Shown here: positions 30,201-45,200 of the stretch, piece after piece
Layout: each line of letters opens with the position of its first letter
Numbering within the stretch: position 1 is the first letter of the stretch
Assembly: GCF_023343835.1 (NCBI RefSeq)
Contig: NC_064447.1
Location: 3,100,001 to 3,164,000 of the forward strand
From: Lagopus muta
Lineage: Eukaryota > Chordata > Aves > Galliformes > Phasianidae
Reading direction: 5' to 3'
Length of the DNA stretch: 64,000 nucleotides
The notes under the pieces: model-generated
The model's input: only the letters and a program-made list of their open reading frames with translations
Told to the model about the DNA's origin: nothing
Database searches by the model: none
Translations under genes and position numbers: made by a program

Positions 30201-33200
30201 TCATCTGTGTTACCAAGCTCTGGGGGAAGTTGGCTTCCTCACCCCAGCATTGGGTTCGGCCTTGCATGGAGCAGGGAACCCACAGTTATGAGAAGGGCAG
30301 GTAAGCAGAGATGGAGGCTGCCTGGCTCAAGCTGTCCTCTCTACTAGAGCAGAGCAGAGGCTGAAGGCACAAGTCGAGGCTGCAGATACCACTGTGCTGA
30401 GTTTACAGTGAAAGCAATGACACAGTGCACAAAGCTGGAGACAATTCAAGCTGGAGATGTAATGCAGGATCTTGGCTAGTGCTGTGCAACATGCACAAAG
30501 CCTGGTGCATGGTGAAGACAACAGCACTTCCACGCTGCCCTGCGTGACAGATCCCTACCTGCCCAGCAAATCCAGAAATCAAGAGCTTGCAAATTGCCTC
30601 ATACAACATACACAAGTCAGCCCCTCACCTGGCACTTCTGGGCCTGCTGCACACAAACCTGAGGAACCAGGAGGATCGGCCTTCGAGCCCGCCCAGGGCT
30701 GTGCCTACAGGTCTCGGCAGCCGCCTGCAGCCCACGCCGCGGGTGGCACAGCCGCTAGGTGGTGCTTGGGGGACGCGGTACAGGCAGGCACATCCTCCGC
30801 CAGCTCGCACAGCCAGCGACAGTTAGACGGATGCTTCGACTTCACTGACTGCCTGCTGAGCTATTTTTACTCTGCAGCCCAGCCTGCGCCCTTCCCTTTG
30901 AACCCAGAGGCTGAACAGGCACTGCTGCGCTACGGATAAACGCTATCTCGCTTTAACCCCACACCTCCTCCCAGTCCCACTACAGCTCACCTAGCACAGG
31001 AGTGCAGTTACATCTTCAAGCAAACCATTTTCCTCTCTACTCAGACAACGTTTTACACTCAAATATTGAGCATCTCAACAACAGTTTTGCTCCTCCTGCA
31101 CCTGGCTCATTTGAAACTCACTGGGTTTGGAGGCAGTCCTGCAGCTACCATTCAGCTGAGAAATTATCAAGGCAGCATACACCTCCTCCCATCACCTCCT
31201 ATACTGCTCAACATAATTAATGAATTCAGAGCTTTTAGGTTTGTTTTCTTTTTTATTCAGAAGTCATCTGCTTCTCTACCAGGTATCTCTTTCAGATGTT
31301 ACTGTGCTTTGAAAGGGAACCTGCAGGCAGCCCAGTATGGGGGGAAAAATCCCTTTTTTGAAGCTTTTGCACAATATTTCCAGCTTCTCTGCTAAGCTGA
31401 TAACTGCCCAGTGTGAGTAATGTTGTATGGTTTTCGCTGTGCTACTGTGCAATGAGCCATGCAGAACCAGTAAGAGGTCACCCTGTAGTCTTGGTGTTCA
31501 GGACACACAAAAAGCAACCCTGTGATCTATGAGGACCCAAGCTCTCCTCTTGCTGATTCCAGCAGCTCTTGCACCTCAAGTACTGACCTAAAAAAGCTAC
31601 AGTTGCTTACTCTGAGCTTTTCCTGAATAGCTAATGCTAAATTCCAGCCAGTCAATGAAATATACTCTGTAGACAGCAAAGAGGTTTAATACATAGCAAT
31701 AGCGGGAGGCTGGGGCTTCAAAATAGATTAAGTTACACAAAAATAAGTTTAGACAGACTTATATTTATTCTCTGGCACAGTTATTTGCTGATTTTATGGT
31801 ATTGCTACTGGCAGCTTCTTCAGGGTGGTAGGGCTAATGGAGCTGGGCACTGCTGGGGGCAGCTGTATAGCCATGGGAGCAGGAGGAGGAGGACTATGAA
31901 TGGAAATGCTGCTGGTTGCACTGGCTTTGTCAGAAAGCAGTAGGTATGGAGAAGAAAACAGACTAATTCCTGAAGAGCAGGAATCTAATGACAAAACAGC
32001 ACCTTGTTGGCCTTTTTCTGGCTGGATGCTGAACACAGCAGTGCAGTGAGTTTGATGGACAATGCTTGGCACTGAAATGCTGCTCAGAGGTTACTCTGCA
32101 TCCTCACTTCATACAACAGAAATACATATGTGATTTAAATCAAGACTACAGCCCTACAGTGCCTTTTCTGTTTAGAGAGATACTAGATTAACTTCAAAAA
32201 TATTGATGAATATTTAAAAATAATGAGCTTGAAGGGTCCACCCTGGAGCCAGAGGCACTCAGCTTCTCTAAAAGCACAGAGCTAGCTGAGATAGACAGGA
32301 ACACCTCTGCTTTGAGGGAGAGCTGCAGGTTGCACAGCACACAGCCTTCGCCTCAGGGCTACAGCAGCTATTAACTGTGGAGACCTGTAACTTCTTCCCA
32401 TAGGGCTGTAGTCATATGACATTTGTGATGCTCAGAAACACTACGATGTCCTCTGAAAAGCCTCCTGTGTCTCCAGCACAAGATAAGCACTTACCTGTGA
32501 GATGCAGTACATCAGACAAAAGATAAGGTGTCAATACTGCTGAACAGGGTGTCTCACAATTGGACCACCAATAACTCCTTGTGGAGTTTGTTGAGGAACT
32601 AAAAGCCTTTGGTTCATCTGCCAAATAGGCTTTGAAGGGCCCATCAGTACCAGGGCTTCCAGCACACAGTGCCACAGCTGGGCTTCCCCAGCCACCCTCG
32701 TGGAGTCCCTGCATTTCTCTGCCCAAGAGAGGATCTTTGGATGCCACACCTGATGTAGGGATGTGCTTACTAGGTACTGATGGACAGAAGGCTTTCACAG
32801 TTGGTAGAAGCAGACTAAAGGCACACATAAACAACTGCAAGTGTGACAAAATCTGCCACCTGTTTGCCCAAAGAAGGGGAAATAACACAAAACCCCAAAG
32901 CTCTATGTGAATCCTTGTTATGTAGTGTCATCCTCACATGAAAGGGATGGTTTACAAAGTCTGTGATGGACAGGACAGTGAGGGTGCCAAAGACAGTGGA
33001 GAGCACCACAGTCCCTAAGGTGACAGAAGTGGGCAGTGCTGTGCCACGCCTGGTGTCTGACAACAGGGAGCATCTCAGAGCCCTGCACATGGCACACAGC
33101 TCCATGAAGCTCCTGCGGTGATGGGGAGCCTGCAGGACCCCACGCAGTGACAAATGTGGTCACCCAGGTTGCTTTCATGGCAGCTGAAAAATTCCTGTGC

Positions 33201-36200
33201 TGTGCAGTAAGCAAATGTCCCCGGGTTGGCACAAGAGGCAAGGAGATTACTGACCGCTCGCACACGCTTAAGGCGCTCCTCCAATTTCTCCTCTGCTTCA
33301 CGTTCCTTCTGTACTTCTTCCAAACGATTGATCAGTTCTGCAGCAAACTTTTCTGGTTCAACATGGATATCCTTTGGCATTCGATATGTACGCTGGAGGG
33401 AAGACACACCAGGGTTAGCAAAAGGTGCAAGAAAATCACACATTTATTGTGGAGGCACAAATAACTGCAAACGCCAATTGTCCCACTGGGCCCATGGAAG
33501 ACAAGCTGGCAGAAACAGGGGTGAGGCTTGGGACAGACCAGATGGAAGCCCATGAGCCCCCTGTCTGGTACCAGCTCCATATACCCCCTCACATAGGAAA
33601 AGGTATCCTAGAGCCAAAAGCAGCAAGCTCTTATGGCATCAGATTCCATTTAGGGACATATGCACATGATAATCCTCAACATTAAAAAAGATCAACATGA
33701 ATATCCTGATCTCAAATGATGGGAAAAGGACAAACAGACAAACCTGTAAAAAAATCATTACTGTAGTGATGTTTTCATTTGGACAGAAAGGAGAACTCCA
33801 GCGTGTACACTTAGCTTACTGCAGGTGGACCAGCATAAGACTTAAATCCAGCTGCTTTCAAGAAATCCTACTTTTCTTCACCTTCCAGGCACAGCTTCTG
33901 CTAAAACCTACCAGCCACGGAAGGCCACTGTTCTGTAAAGCATCCTCTCTTACCAGAACCCAGAAGAACACATGATTCCATCTCATCTCTTCAGAGCTGG
34001 GCAACGACTGCTTGCTTTATCAACAACCTCACAAGCACAGAGATACCACTTTTCTGTCTGCCCTGTGTGAACTAAAGAATAAACTTCAAGGGCACTCTCA
34101 GTTCCTTATGTTGAGTTACCCTGTGCCTAAATTCCTGAGCTCTGGGATAAGGAGCCTGTGTAGCAAAGTATCAAGCTGACAGCCATTGCATTTTTCCCCT
34201 CATTTTCATCCCTTATGCATTATTTTGCTACTCTGCTAGTAGAGGAAATGACAGCAGAGAAAAAACAATAATGTGGAGGAAAAATAGATGGAAAATTCAA
34301 CATTATAAAAACTTGCAATTGAATACTTCAGCACCAACATCTGAGAAATACACACTTGGCAGGATCAGAGATAAAACGAAATATGGATATACAAGAAAAC
34401 TCACACCAAAAAATGCAGCACCAGAAACAGATATCAAGCTTGGAGTCCTTAAAAGAGGATTAGAGACCACCCAAATTTACCCTGAGCCAGCATGAGGACC
34501 AGGGCAGGAGGCTAAAATACTGCTTTGCCTCAGAACTAACAAAGCATGCAAATCCTTGTTTTCCTCTCTGCCAACTGCTGAATGGAAAGCAAGGGGAAGA
34601 AAAGTAAGGGCAACGAGGGTCCTGCTTACTGCACTGTGAAGCTGGGGGTGTCTTCTGTGACACTCAGGTTCCAAGTTGCAATTTAAAGCACTAGTTTTTT
34701 TGTTCACTGTGATCAAAACTCAGTCAACCCTGCCACCAAATCTGTTTCCACGCTTACTGCTATCAACAAGTGCAAGGGCAACGCAGGGCTTCCCTCTGGA
34801 GGGACAGAAAGCTCAAGTTCTAGCATCTGGACCTTGTGTAGTACAGAAATGTGCCTGAATCACACATAATCACAGTGCTAGGACCTGACAGGGAGAATCC
34901 CCTCCCTGTTATTCAGTGGGGAGCTGTCAGGACCCAAGTGATGCTTCCCCATTCCTCAATACCTGAGGAAGCACTGGCTAAGGGAGCCTGCTTCCATCAG
35001 ACGGTGAGCCCCAAACCATGCAGCCCACCTATCTCAGGTGCTATCACCAGCAGCTCCCCGTGAGGGAAACCTTTCTCTCACCTGACAAGTCACAGTGACT
35101 GTTCATTCCCTCCTGCCACCTCAGACACAGCAGCTCTCACTGTGGCTGTCTGTAGGACAGCAGCAGCAAGCCCTGCTCCGTTAGAAGCACGTCAGAAGCA
35201 GCAGCTTCCACAGAAAAGCAGAACCAGGAAAGAACCTCCCTTGATTTTCATAGCCTTTGATGCAATGCAATACCCCAAAATAAAATCTCTCCTGAGCACA
35301 GACTGCTGCAGCACTGGGTGCACAGGTTGAATTCTGCTAACCTGTGTGTTTGAGTCTTGGTGAAATAAGGTCCAGGCCCAGCAATGCTTAAGGAGCACAG
35401 CTCCAACTCATTATAATGAGTATCTGAAGACATTCAAGGTCACTAGTTTATCTAGGGAGCTTGAGAAAGGACCACTTTGGTATTTTATGTCATGCTTCAG
35501 CACATTTATCCACATTCTCTCAAAGCCTGGAAGGGACTGAAAGAAAATAATTGTGTCTAAGAACCTTTACAGTGAACTTTTTTTCCTTTCTCTTTGATAA
35601 ACTGCTGTATCTGCAAAACACACTACCTTGTCCTGCAGGCTTTCACTCAGCACAACAGCTCATGGAGGTCCCACATCAGCTTAGGTGATGTGAAGGATGC
35701 AGTCCCCACCAGGCAGCTGTCCTTGCCCCTCTCCACCCAAGTTTAATTTACCTGAAATAAACCTCACTCCACTATGAAGTGCACGCCATGTGCCAAGGTT
35801 GTTCTAGTAGGCACCCATCACGGTGACCTGCAGAAAGCCAGCAAGCAGTATGATGCTCTGAACATTCCCATGGCTCTGCTTTTATTCCTAACTCAAACGA
35901 TGAGCTAATCAGACATCCCCCAAAACTAACAGTATTGGGAAAAAATAAATGCAAATTCCCTGTGCTGAAACAATACGGATCACAGCTGAGGACTCTGTCT
36001 CCTTGGACAGCAGGCATACACTGCATTGATCTGCTTCAAAAGCCTTACCACAACAAAGGATCTGAAACTTTTATCAAGCAGCAGGCCTGACTTGGGAAAG
36101 GAGACACGCTCCTCTCCATGAAAACCCAGCCAGGCTGAGCCTGTGCCTGCAGGAGGACCCACTGGAGCCTCAGGACTTTGAACCTGCCTCTGTCTCCCCG

Positions 36201-39200
36201 TAAGCACACAGAGCCCTGCCCAGGGAGCCATAAATAAGCTCTTTATTGTTCTAAAATCAGAAGGACTCCAAATGCCTTTGTTCCAAGTAAAGGGTGCAGC
36301 ATTCTCCAAGAGCTGGCTGCTCCAACACCCGCTGTTTTTGGAGGATACAGCCCTCCAGTCTGGACCAGAATAAGATCTCTGGCCATTTTGGGTCAACAAT
36401 CCAGAAAGGAAGCAGTTCTTTTTAAATAACTTTGTTTTATCTAATGCTTTATTTAATTGTCTATCTATTTTTATTTAATGCCACTAGTTCAGATGAGGTC
36501 TGTCCCGAACCAAACCACGCTGAGCTGGGGAGGTTACAGAGAACAATGGCTGGGAGGCTGAATGCCAGATGGGCTGGCAAGAAAGAAATAGCTTGAATTG
36601 TTCTGGATGAAGGAATCTTTCCTAGTGACAGCTGTCAGGGAGGATTTCTTGGGGCACCTATCATCAGAACACTGTCCTTTATCCTTGACACACCAACTGT
36701 CTGCAGCTCTGGTATCTTTGGGAAGAATCAGCAGAACACAGGAGGTACAGAAGCTCTCCAGTAGCCCCAGTTAGCACCTGCTGTCACATTGCCTCCATCT
36801 TTTCTTGGAGCTGATGGAGTAGGAGCTACACAGATTCTGCTCCGTGAGACTGAGGCAGGTCTTGGCTTCTGATGGACTTCCCATTCTCAAACTGTGGTTT
36901 CAGGACCACGTTGTGCATCTGAACACAAAGGCATCTGAAATGTACACCCACACCAGTTCTGTCTAGTTATACCTCATAGAGTGAAGTTGAACAGAATCTC
37001 AGGCAAGGAACCACACATTCGTCCACAAAGTCAGAAGCCAGGACCTCTAATGTTGTGTGCTCTTTGTCATTACTCTGCCCTCCCTCACTCTTTCCTCCCT
37101 GCTGAGTTTTTGCCACCTCTTCAGTCTCATCACAGGGGCACTGGCTTTACTGTAATCTGCATATGAAAAAGCTGAAAGGGAAGAATCTCACTGGGGCTTG
37201 CAGGTTTCCCCTTGGGAAGAATAAAATTCAATTGCACTGAGATGAAATAATTTTTCCAGTGCCATCACTGGGGAGAGGTCTTTAATCAGGGGAGAGACCT
37301 GACTAGGCCATAGAATTCAGTGATGGTAAATCTTGAATTTTGTTATACAGGCTTGATGCCACTGTGATGCTCAAGTCGCCAGTGTTTGATCAAAAGTCAG
37401 TTTTGGAGATGAAACAGAGATGGCTGGCTAGAGAACTCAAGAAGGCAGGAGCTTCTGAATCCCTGTGTTTCCCAGCTCAATGTACTGCACTGTGATGTGT
37501 TCTTAAAGGACAAAAGGTCCCTACCAGAAACATTTGTGGCAGAGCTTACGAATAGCTGGATTTCAGCATCTACTCCAGCATCACCTCTGGGCGTGAAGCA
37601 CCCTTTTGGGTGCTCTTCCCTTTCCCTCTCTTTGCAGGGCAATACTGCAATGTGCTGCAGCTTCCTTGATTGTGGGGCAGGACAGGAAAGCTCCCACCAG
37701 ATGAACAATCTAGAGCAAGAACATCGCAAACTGGTTTACCTGTGCAGGAAAACAAACAAAAAAAGGAATCCCAAATCTTTATGCTTGAGGTTGGATTCTC
37801 CTGACTTTGCCCAGGAGAAAAGGCTATCTACCACCCTGACCAGGGAACCGATGAATGCCAGAGCCAGGGTAAATACAGTACAGCAGCACAGGAAAGACTC
37901 TGTGTTCTCTGGGCTTTTACCCCTCTTCCTCTGGCACCTTGCTTGCCTTTTTCTTCCTTGCTGCTCCAAGACTTTGCTCAAATCCAAGAGCAAGGGGGAA
38001 AAACCACAAGAAAAGCAACATGCGCGCACTGTGCAATAGGTTCCTGGGAGAGGCACAAAGCAAAGGTCTTGCTAGAAACCCTCACCCACTGCATTCCTGG
38101 GCAGAGAGTCATTGCAGAAAACACAGCTTTTCCAAACTTTGAGTGTTTTTAAGTACAGAATATGAAGAACACAGCCATCCACTCACTAAGATCTCCAGCT
38201 GCACAGGGAGGAATCCTACATGACTAACACATGTCTTCTCTGTTTGGAGGCCGCATGGCTGCAGGCAATCTCCTATGAACAACAGTTTATAGCTCCTAGA
38301 CCTAAGCAGTATGCTGCTATTAAAAGCAATATTAAGTCCGTTCAGAATTTTGCATAATAGCCCCATAGCTCATTTGAAAAGGAACAGTAAGGTCTCTGAC
38401 TGACTTCTAAAATGACTTTCTGGAGGTTCTCTACCATCAGCAGGAAAACATGACATGCATTCTGCAAGCAGATTCTGCAGTATGGATTCTCGCTATACTG
38501 GTTAGATCCAGTCCATACAGACCTTCACCCAAAGACTACAATTTGGTCACTGCTTCATGCCTGAAGTCTTGCTTACCCCCAGGTCCAGGCAGCTCACAGA
38601 GTCTGCTCAGCCACGGGCTGCACGATATCCTAACCGCTGGGTTTAGAAAGCAACATTTGAAGAAACATTTGCATGGCTCTTTGCTAATTGGCCACGTTTA
38701 ATTCCATAAACTTGCTGTTAGAGGTATTTTAAAACACCAACTTCATAACATTTCACTGGTGTTGTCAAAACATATTGTCTAATTACCATCTCCTTTCTTG
38801 GCTGATTGATAAGCGAGGGCAGAGCAGTGCCTCTCTGAAGTCAATGCCAATTCCATGTCAGTAATTGGCTGGCAGGAGGTGCCAGAGTGTCTGAACTAAA
38901 CTTTCCTTCCCTGCAGAAAGACTAGAACTGACTTGACTTCTCAGTCCTCCGCTCCCATATAAATATGCACCAAGATGCTTTTTTCCCTGGGACTTAAAAT
39001 TACAGCACAGAATCTAATGGAAACACCGAATGTTTCACAGAGAAATCCTTGTGAAGCGTATGTATGTACTTTAGAAGGAATATGTAATTCTAGAAGAGCG
39101 TGCAGATAAGTAGGATAATATATAAATTTATAAGCAGCAGGTGGCCAATTTAAACCTTGTTTTCCCCCTCCTCCCCTTTTAACTGGTTCCCAAAAAGGTC

Positions 39201-42200
39201 GATAAAATTTAATGCTAAGTAAAACTAATTAGCCTGCAAGGAACTGCTGCTGGAATGACACTTATTCATTTTAACAAAAGAAATGTTTGGCAGATGGAAG
39301 TTCATTAAAGCACAGCTCACTATACATATTTAATGCTCCATACTCCGAGCTTATAACCTGCAGTTCATTGAGGCACTGCCAGTGCACACATCAACAGAAA
39401 GCCACTATTATTTTTATCCAAAAGGTAAGGCTGCTGACAAGCTTTGAAGTCAGGGAATATTCACTCAGTAGTTCCCACTGTTCAGTAACAGCAACAACAA
39501 CAACAACAAAAATAAAGGCCGAGCTTTCAAACTTCCACTCTAACAAAGCAATGCTTACAGTAAAAATGGCATCAAGTGAAAGAAAGAGGCACCCAGCCAG
39601 CCTTTTCAAGAGCGGCCACACTGCGAGAGCAGCTGAGTGAAAGGAGAGGTGGCTGAGCAAGGATGGCTGGTGAGCGCCCACAGCCAGGGCTCCTATTGTC
39701 AGCCCGCTGATCAAAGCACAGGAGACCCTCTTAAATATAAGGAAAATAATCTAATTTTAAAGAGAAAGAAAAAAACAACAAAGAGTGGTGTTTTCTCTTT
39801 TTTTTTTCCCCCCTTTTTCTAATCAGATTAAAACAAGGGTGTCTTTCTGCTTGTGCGGGCTTTGAGCAAGCAGGATGAGAACAGCTGTGTTAAGTTCGAA
39901 GGCACTTCTGGAGAAAGCAGATGGAGAGCTTTCTTTTTTTCCCCTCCAATTTGTTTTGTGCTGGAGTCCAGCTGTCCAAAGGGGAAAGAAGCACCTTTAT
40001 TCCCTGCTAAATATTAAATGTCACCTGTAACTTCTCACAGAAAGAAAATAATAAGCAGAGCTGCAGATGGTGCTGCAGAGCCCTAACAGTTATTCTCATC
40101 TTCCTAAAGCTGTTGCTTACCTGAAATAACTGGGGATCTTATTTACAGCTGAACCTTCCTTGCTTCCCCACCTTGCACTGCCAGGCAGGCTTTGCAGAAA
40201 CCTCGAGAGCATATCAGGCCTCCCTTTTGCTGCCCATTGCAAAATTATTGCTTGGAATTCCTTTATTTTTCCCCAGCTGACCTTGGCTGAGAGCTGCATC
40301 AGCCTTCGTGCCCTGCAGCATCCTCTACCTCCCAGTCATTCCCAGCTCTCCCAGAGTCATGTCAACTCCCTGCAAGCAGCCACCCCAGCCTGCCTGTGCT
40401 TCCATTCTTCTCCTGGAGAAACAACTGACTGCAGACAGAGCTCTATGAAAAATGTTGTATTTTGGGCACCCCTGGATGGCTGAGTTTGGCAGGAGGCTAC
40501 CAAACCTTCCCTCCCCTCCCACACTGCTTTTCATCACCACGATTTCGATTCCCAAATGAGTGCAGTGCGACAGAAGGTTAAACTGACACTTGAGCAAGCA
40601 GAGCAATGCAAGCTAGAGATCTCACATATTTTGCATATTTACCTCTGCAGAAGGAGACAGAGCTACTTACAGGAATGTGAGGTAGTGGCACACGTCCATT
40701 TGCTTTGGCACTTTCCTGCATCTCTCTGCGATGCTGTTTCCGGAGTCTGTACGGTGGGATCCCATCTCTGCCAGAACAAAGCAACAACATGCCCTGCTTT
40801 AGTGCCTTTCATGAGCTGGTCTTCATCATGCAATATTCACTAAAGCCCTGCTGCCACAGAATGGCAGGTAGGAAACTTCTTATGCTTGAGGAAGGGCAGG
40901 TGAAGGAGGGCTTGAGGGATAGTGCTGGGGACTTGGGTAGCACTTGCCAGGAGCAGAGCAAGGCAGGACTCCTGGATGAGTGCAGGGCTCCTGCAAGCAC
41001 TGCCATGGGCAGCAGGCAGGAGGAGGACCTGGACTGCATCCTGGCACCTTTATAGTTGGCTCCTTTCTATGAGAGAGGTGGTGGCCTGCAGCTGTGCTGG
41101 TGAAGCTCAGGTTAGGTATTAGGAATCATTCCTTCTCAGAAAGAGAGGTGATGCAGTGGCACTGCTGCCCAGGGAGGTGGGGAACTCACCGTGCATGGAG
41201 GTGTTCCAGAACTGTGGGGATGTGGCACTGAGCACGTGATCAATGGGCACGGTGGGGTTGGACCTGGGGACCTTTCACCTGGACCTTTCCACCTTAACGA
41301 TTCTGTGTGTCATGGTCATAAAGGAGGTTGGAGGAAGGGAGGAGGGCCCTGGACAGCAGCACGCAGGCCCTGCTCAGCTCCATGCCCTTGCTGGAGGAGC
41401 GGCTGTGGGCTCTGTGGGGAAACTGACCTTTGTAGCAGCGAGCCCTGCTCCATGAAGGCCAGCAGCTGGGCTGGCTTCCAGCAGTGTGTGCTGAGAGGGC
41501 TCCCAGCTGCCGGTATTGGGTGAAGCAGTACTGGTGGCAAAGCAGCACTGACCGAGCACGGCTTCAGGGAAAAAAAAAAGAAGCGCATTTTTTGTTTTCA
41601 CCATTGAAACCTTCATGGGATGAGAGGAATGCATCTGAAGTGGAGCTCACTTATGAGATAAGGAAATGGCTCACAACCTAATGAAGCGGGGTTATGCTGG
41701 GAAAAATCAGCTAGTGCAAGACCAAATGCTACCCTAGAGCTTGGCAATTTGGAATGCTCCTCTTTTAATTTGCAGCTTTTGCTTATTCAACGACTGCAAT
41801 GCCACAGAGCATTCAAAATTAAACACGTTAAAACAAAACAAAACCTATGATTAACGACAAGTGCTTTTGAGCAGGAAGACAAATGACCAAAGAGAAAATG
41901 AGCTGGGCTAATTGCAGCCCTGGCTGCTGGTCTCAGGTAATGCAGGAGGAGGAAGAGCACATCTCGGAGCATCACCTCCGCTGCGCCCCGTCAATGACAC
42001 GGCACGGAGAAGAGCAATTTTCTGGAGCGTTGCTATAACAACGGGCGATGGTGATAGCTTTCATTAGAAAGCTTCATTTTCTTTAATGATGAACCTCCAT
42101 TTGAGGAATAACTGAGAGTGGCGATGGTTAAGCAGCTCCACTGCACCGAGGCACAGTTTTTTCCAGAAGGGATGGGAACAAAAGGAGTGTGGAGTTACAC

Positions 42201-45200
42201 CAGCTGAGCCTTTGCTGTGCCATGACATGAGGCACTGCTGGTCAGAATCAATAAACAACATTTCAGCCACACAACCCAGGGCACGGACACAGCTCGCCCA
42301 GTGCAGCCGCACAGACCCTCAGGGAAGGGCAGCATTGTAGCAGAAGGTGCAATTTTTCTTTCTTTCCTTTTCTTTTTTTGCCTTTTTCTCCCTTTCTTTC
42401 TTTTTTTTAATTCTCCCCAGCAGCAGTCCCAGCGGAAAGAGCGACTTTTGTTCAGAGCACAGTAGCGAAAGGCTGATAATGGCCTCTAATCTATCCGGCT
42501 TCAAACACATGTTCAGCCCTGCTGTGCTGCCTTTGATGTCATTTTAACTAGATTCCCCAATGCCACCTCTGAACTTGGAACATTCCTTCGTTCAATGTAC
42601 TGTGCCAACTCAACCAGAGGAAGCAAATTCAAAGATAAGCACTTTAATTTTATCCCAACAAAACCTTATTCAATAGATGGGGGGAAAGCAAGGAAAAGCA
42701 ATACCGTACTTTTGTTTTCCTTTTGTCAGGTAGCTTACTTTGAGATATTTTCAATAGATAGAGAAATAATATATATACACTTATATATATAAAAATCACA
42801 ACTTTTTTAGAGCACGTCTACTTTTAAAAGAAAACTTTCCCAAGCTGTTTTCACTTGTTTCATCATGTGATTTTCTGTAGCAGCAGAAAGCTCTGTGCTA
42901 ACATGCAGTGGGGGGAATAAGAGTGTTTCTATAACTCAAGTAGTGACCATCAATTTGTTTGCTATCCTGGAAATGCAGTGGCTGCCTCTCCTCTCTGAAC
43001 CAACATGCAGGAGCAGGATGGGATTTGCTGGTGCTCTGCAGTGGGACATCATTCACCAGCGCTTTCTTTACTGCTCTCCAAGTCCAACCACTGCCTTATC
43101 AAGTTGGAAATCCTCGTTTTGGATCTCTTACATTAAAAAGCTGTTAATATAGCAGAACTCAAGGTCATCCTGGATCACTGACTGCAGGAAAGACAGAATG
43201 CAAACCTGCAGAGAAGCTGATGTTTGCTACCAATTACTGTTATTAAAGCACCACTGTCACTGAGGGACCTTTCTCACATCAAAAAGCACAACGGGAAAAC
43301 CACCAGGAACTCCAGCCAAAGAGCAGTCATTGAAGGAATAGCACTTCATCTGCAAGGTTCTGAAAGAGTAACCACCATCCCATAATATTCCAGGACACTG
43401 CCATTCTTATCTGGGGCAGAGTGGGCAGAAGCCAGGAGCAAGGGCTGCTGTGGTGCCTGGCAGGTGAAGCCTGGATCCCAGCAAGGTGACACCCAAAGGA
43501 GGGAGTGATGCTAGTTAGCTGGACTTCAACACTGGCCTGAAGTAAGAGACCTTACCTCTCACTTACTGCCCTAAGCTCTTGCAGAAATAAAGAGCCGCAC
43601 TGACCTGAGGCTCTTCTGTGTCTGAACTGGAACACCATGTGGCAATTTAATGCACTTCAGCTTCTGCCAGTTGAGTTCACACCTGGAGGTGCCTTAATGT
43701 CCCTTGAGTACCTGCTGTGACAGCCCCTCCCATCCAGAGGATGCATTCCCCCCTTTGGAAAGGGTCCTGTCCTTGCCTCTGCCCCAGCTCAGAAGTCCAG
43801 AGAGCATCATTCAGGTTTTTGCTAGCAGTTTTCCACAGCAGCCCATGCAGCCTATGGGGAACTCACACTTCCAAAACCCATTTTGCCATGATCAGTAGGA
43901 TATCAAAGCTTGGAAGGGAGCTGCTGGCAACCACAACACACCAAAGCAAAGGAACGCACAGTGCATGGCATGCATTAGCCTTCTCCTCTGCCCTGACCCA
44001 GCTAGCAGTGGAAGATCACACCCAGGCTGCAGGCCATGCTCTCTGTGCTGCCCCAATCTACTGTTAGCACACCAGGGTGCCCCTCAATGATCCCAGGTCT
44101 GCATCATCATTGACCAGACATGTTCTCTTCTGATGTCGGGTCACAGAGGCTCCCACTTGGGATCACACACCATCCACACACCGCCTCTGAGCACAAGCTA
44201 GATTTCTTCATTATTGAGCTTGACTGCTATATGTAAACAGCATACATAGAGAAGAAGCTTGCTCATCATCAAATGAAGCTTTTATTGCCGTTTTCCTTAG
44301 AGGAGACCTAAATTCAAAGCACCACGACATGCAAGTCTTGTCAAGCAGCAGGAGTCCCCTCTCTAACTTGAATCTGGTTGTTCTTCATTTCTGCTGCCTT
44401 GAGCAATTCTGCAAAAATTCCTTTGAAACTCAGAAGGCAGACAGGTTCAGCAATATTATGTGAAACTGTTACAAAATTTGGTAATGAAGGGAAAGTATTC
44501 AATGCAGACAGTCTTTGTAAATCAAAAATCAAGGCCATATGTCCAGAACCCTAATTTGAGGATAAATCTGCATGCATTCAGTTTGAAATGCACAAAAGGA
44601 TCATAGATACACCCTTATGATTTTTGAGACTTACTTAAAAGGAACCACTGTGTGATTGGGCTAGTTATTAGCAGAAGGCAGGATACGTATTTGTGATAAT
44701 TAAAGTCCTAGAAGCAGCCTATGGTGGGCGCAGAAGGGATAAAATGCCTTAAGGAAGAAGGAACAAAGAATAAAGAGGCACGGGATGGTTAAGCAGAAAT
44801 TATTCTGCCTGTGAGAGAAAGAAATTATGGCTACTGAAAGAAAAATTAGGAGGGTGAAAAGCTTGGGCATAAATGATCACAACCTACAGCAGGTATAACT
44901 GTTAGTGCAACCCCATGATCCCAGTGGACCAGTGGAAAAGGAAGTGCTAAAAGCTAATTAGTTTTGAAGAGCTCTCACATCTGTCTCTTCTGATAACAAA
45001 GTTCCACGACCCCTGCTAGCTTCAGAGTAGTCCTCCAAATAAATTAATGACTAAGAAGAATCACAAGGTATGTGACAAGACAGCTGCACTGACTCTTCAA
45101 ATTAGTGGTCCTCTACAGTTTTCTGTCCCAGTGGCGCTCTTTGCCTCCTGTGCTACTTCAGCCAAGGTCTGCATCCTCCATTTTGCAACACGGCATGGAT

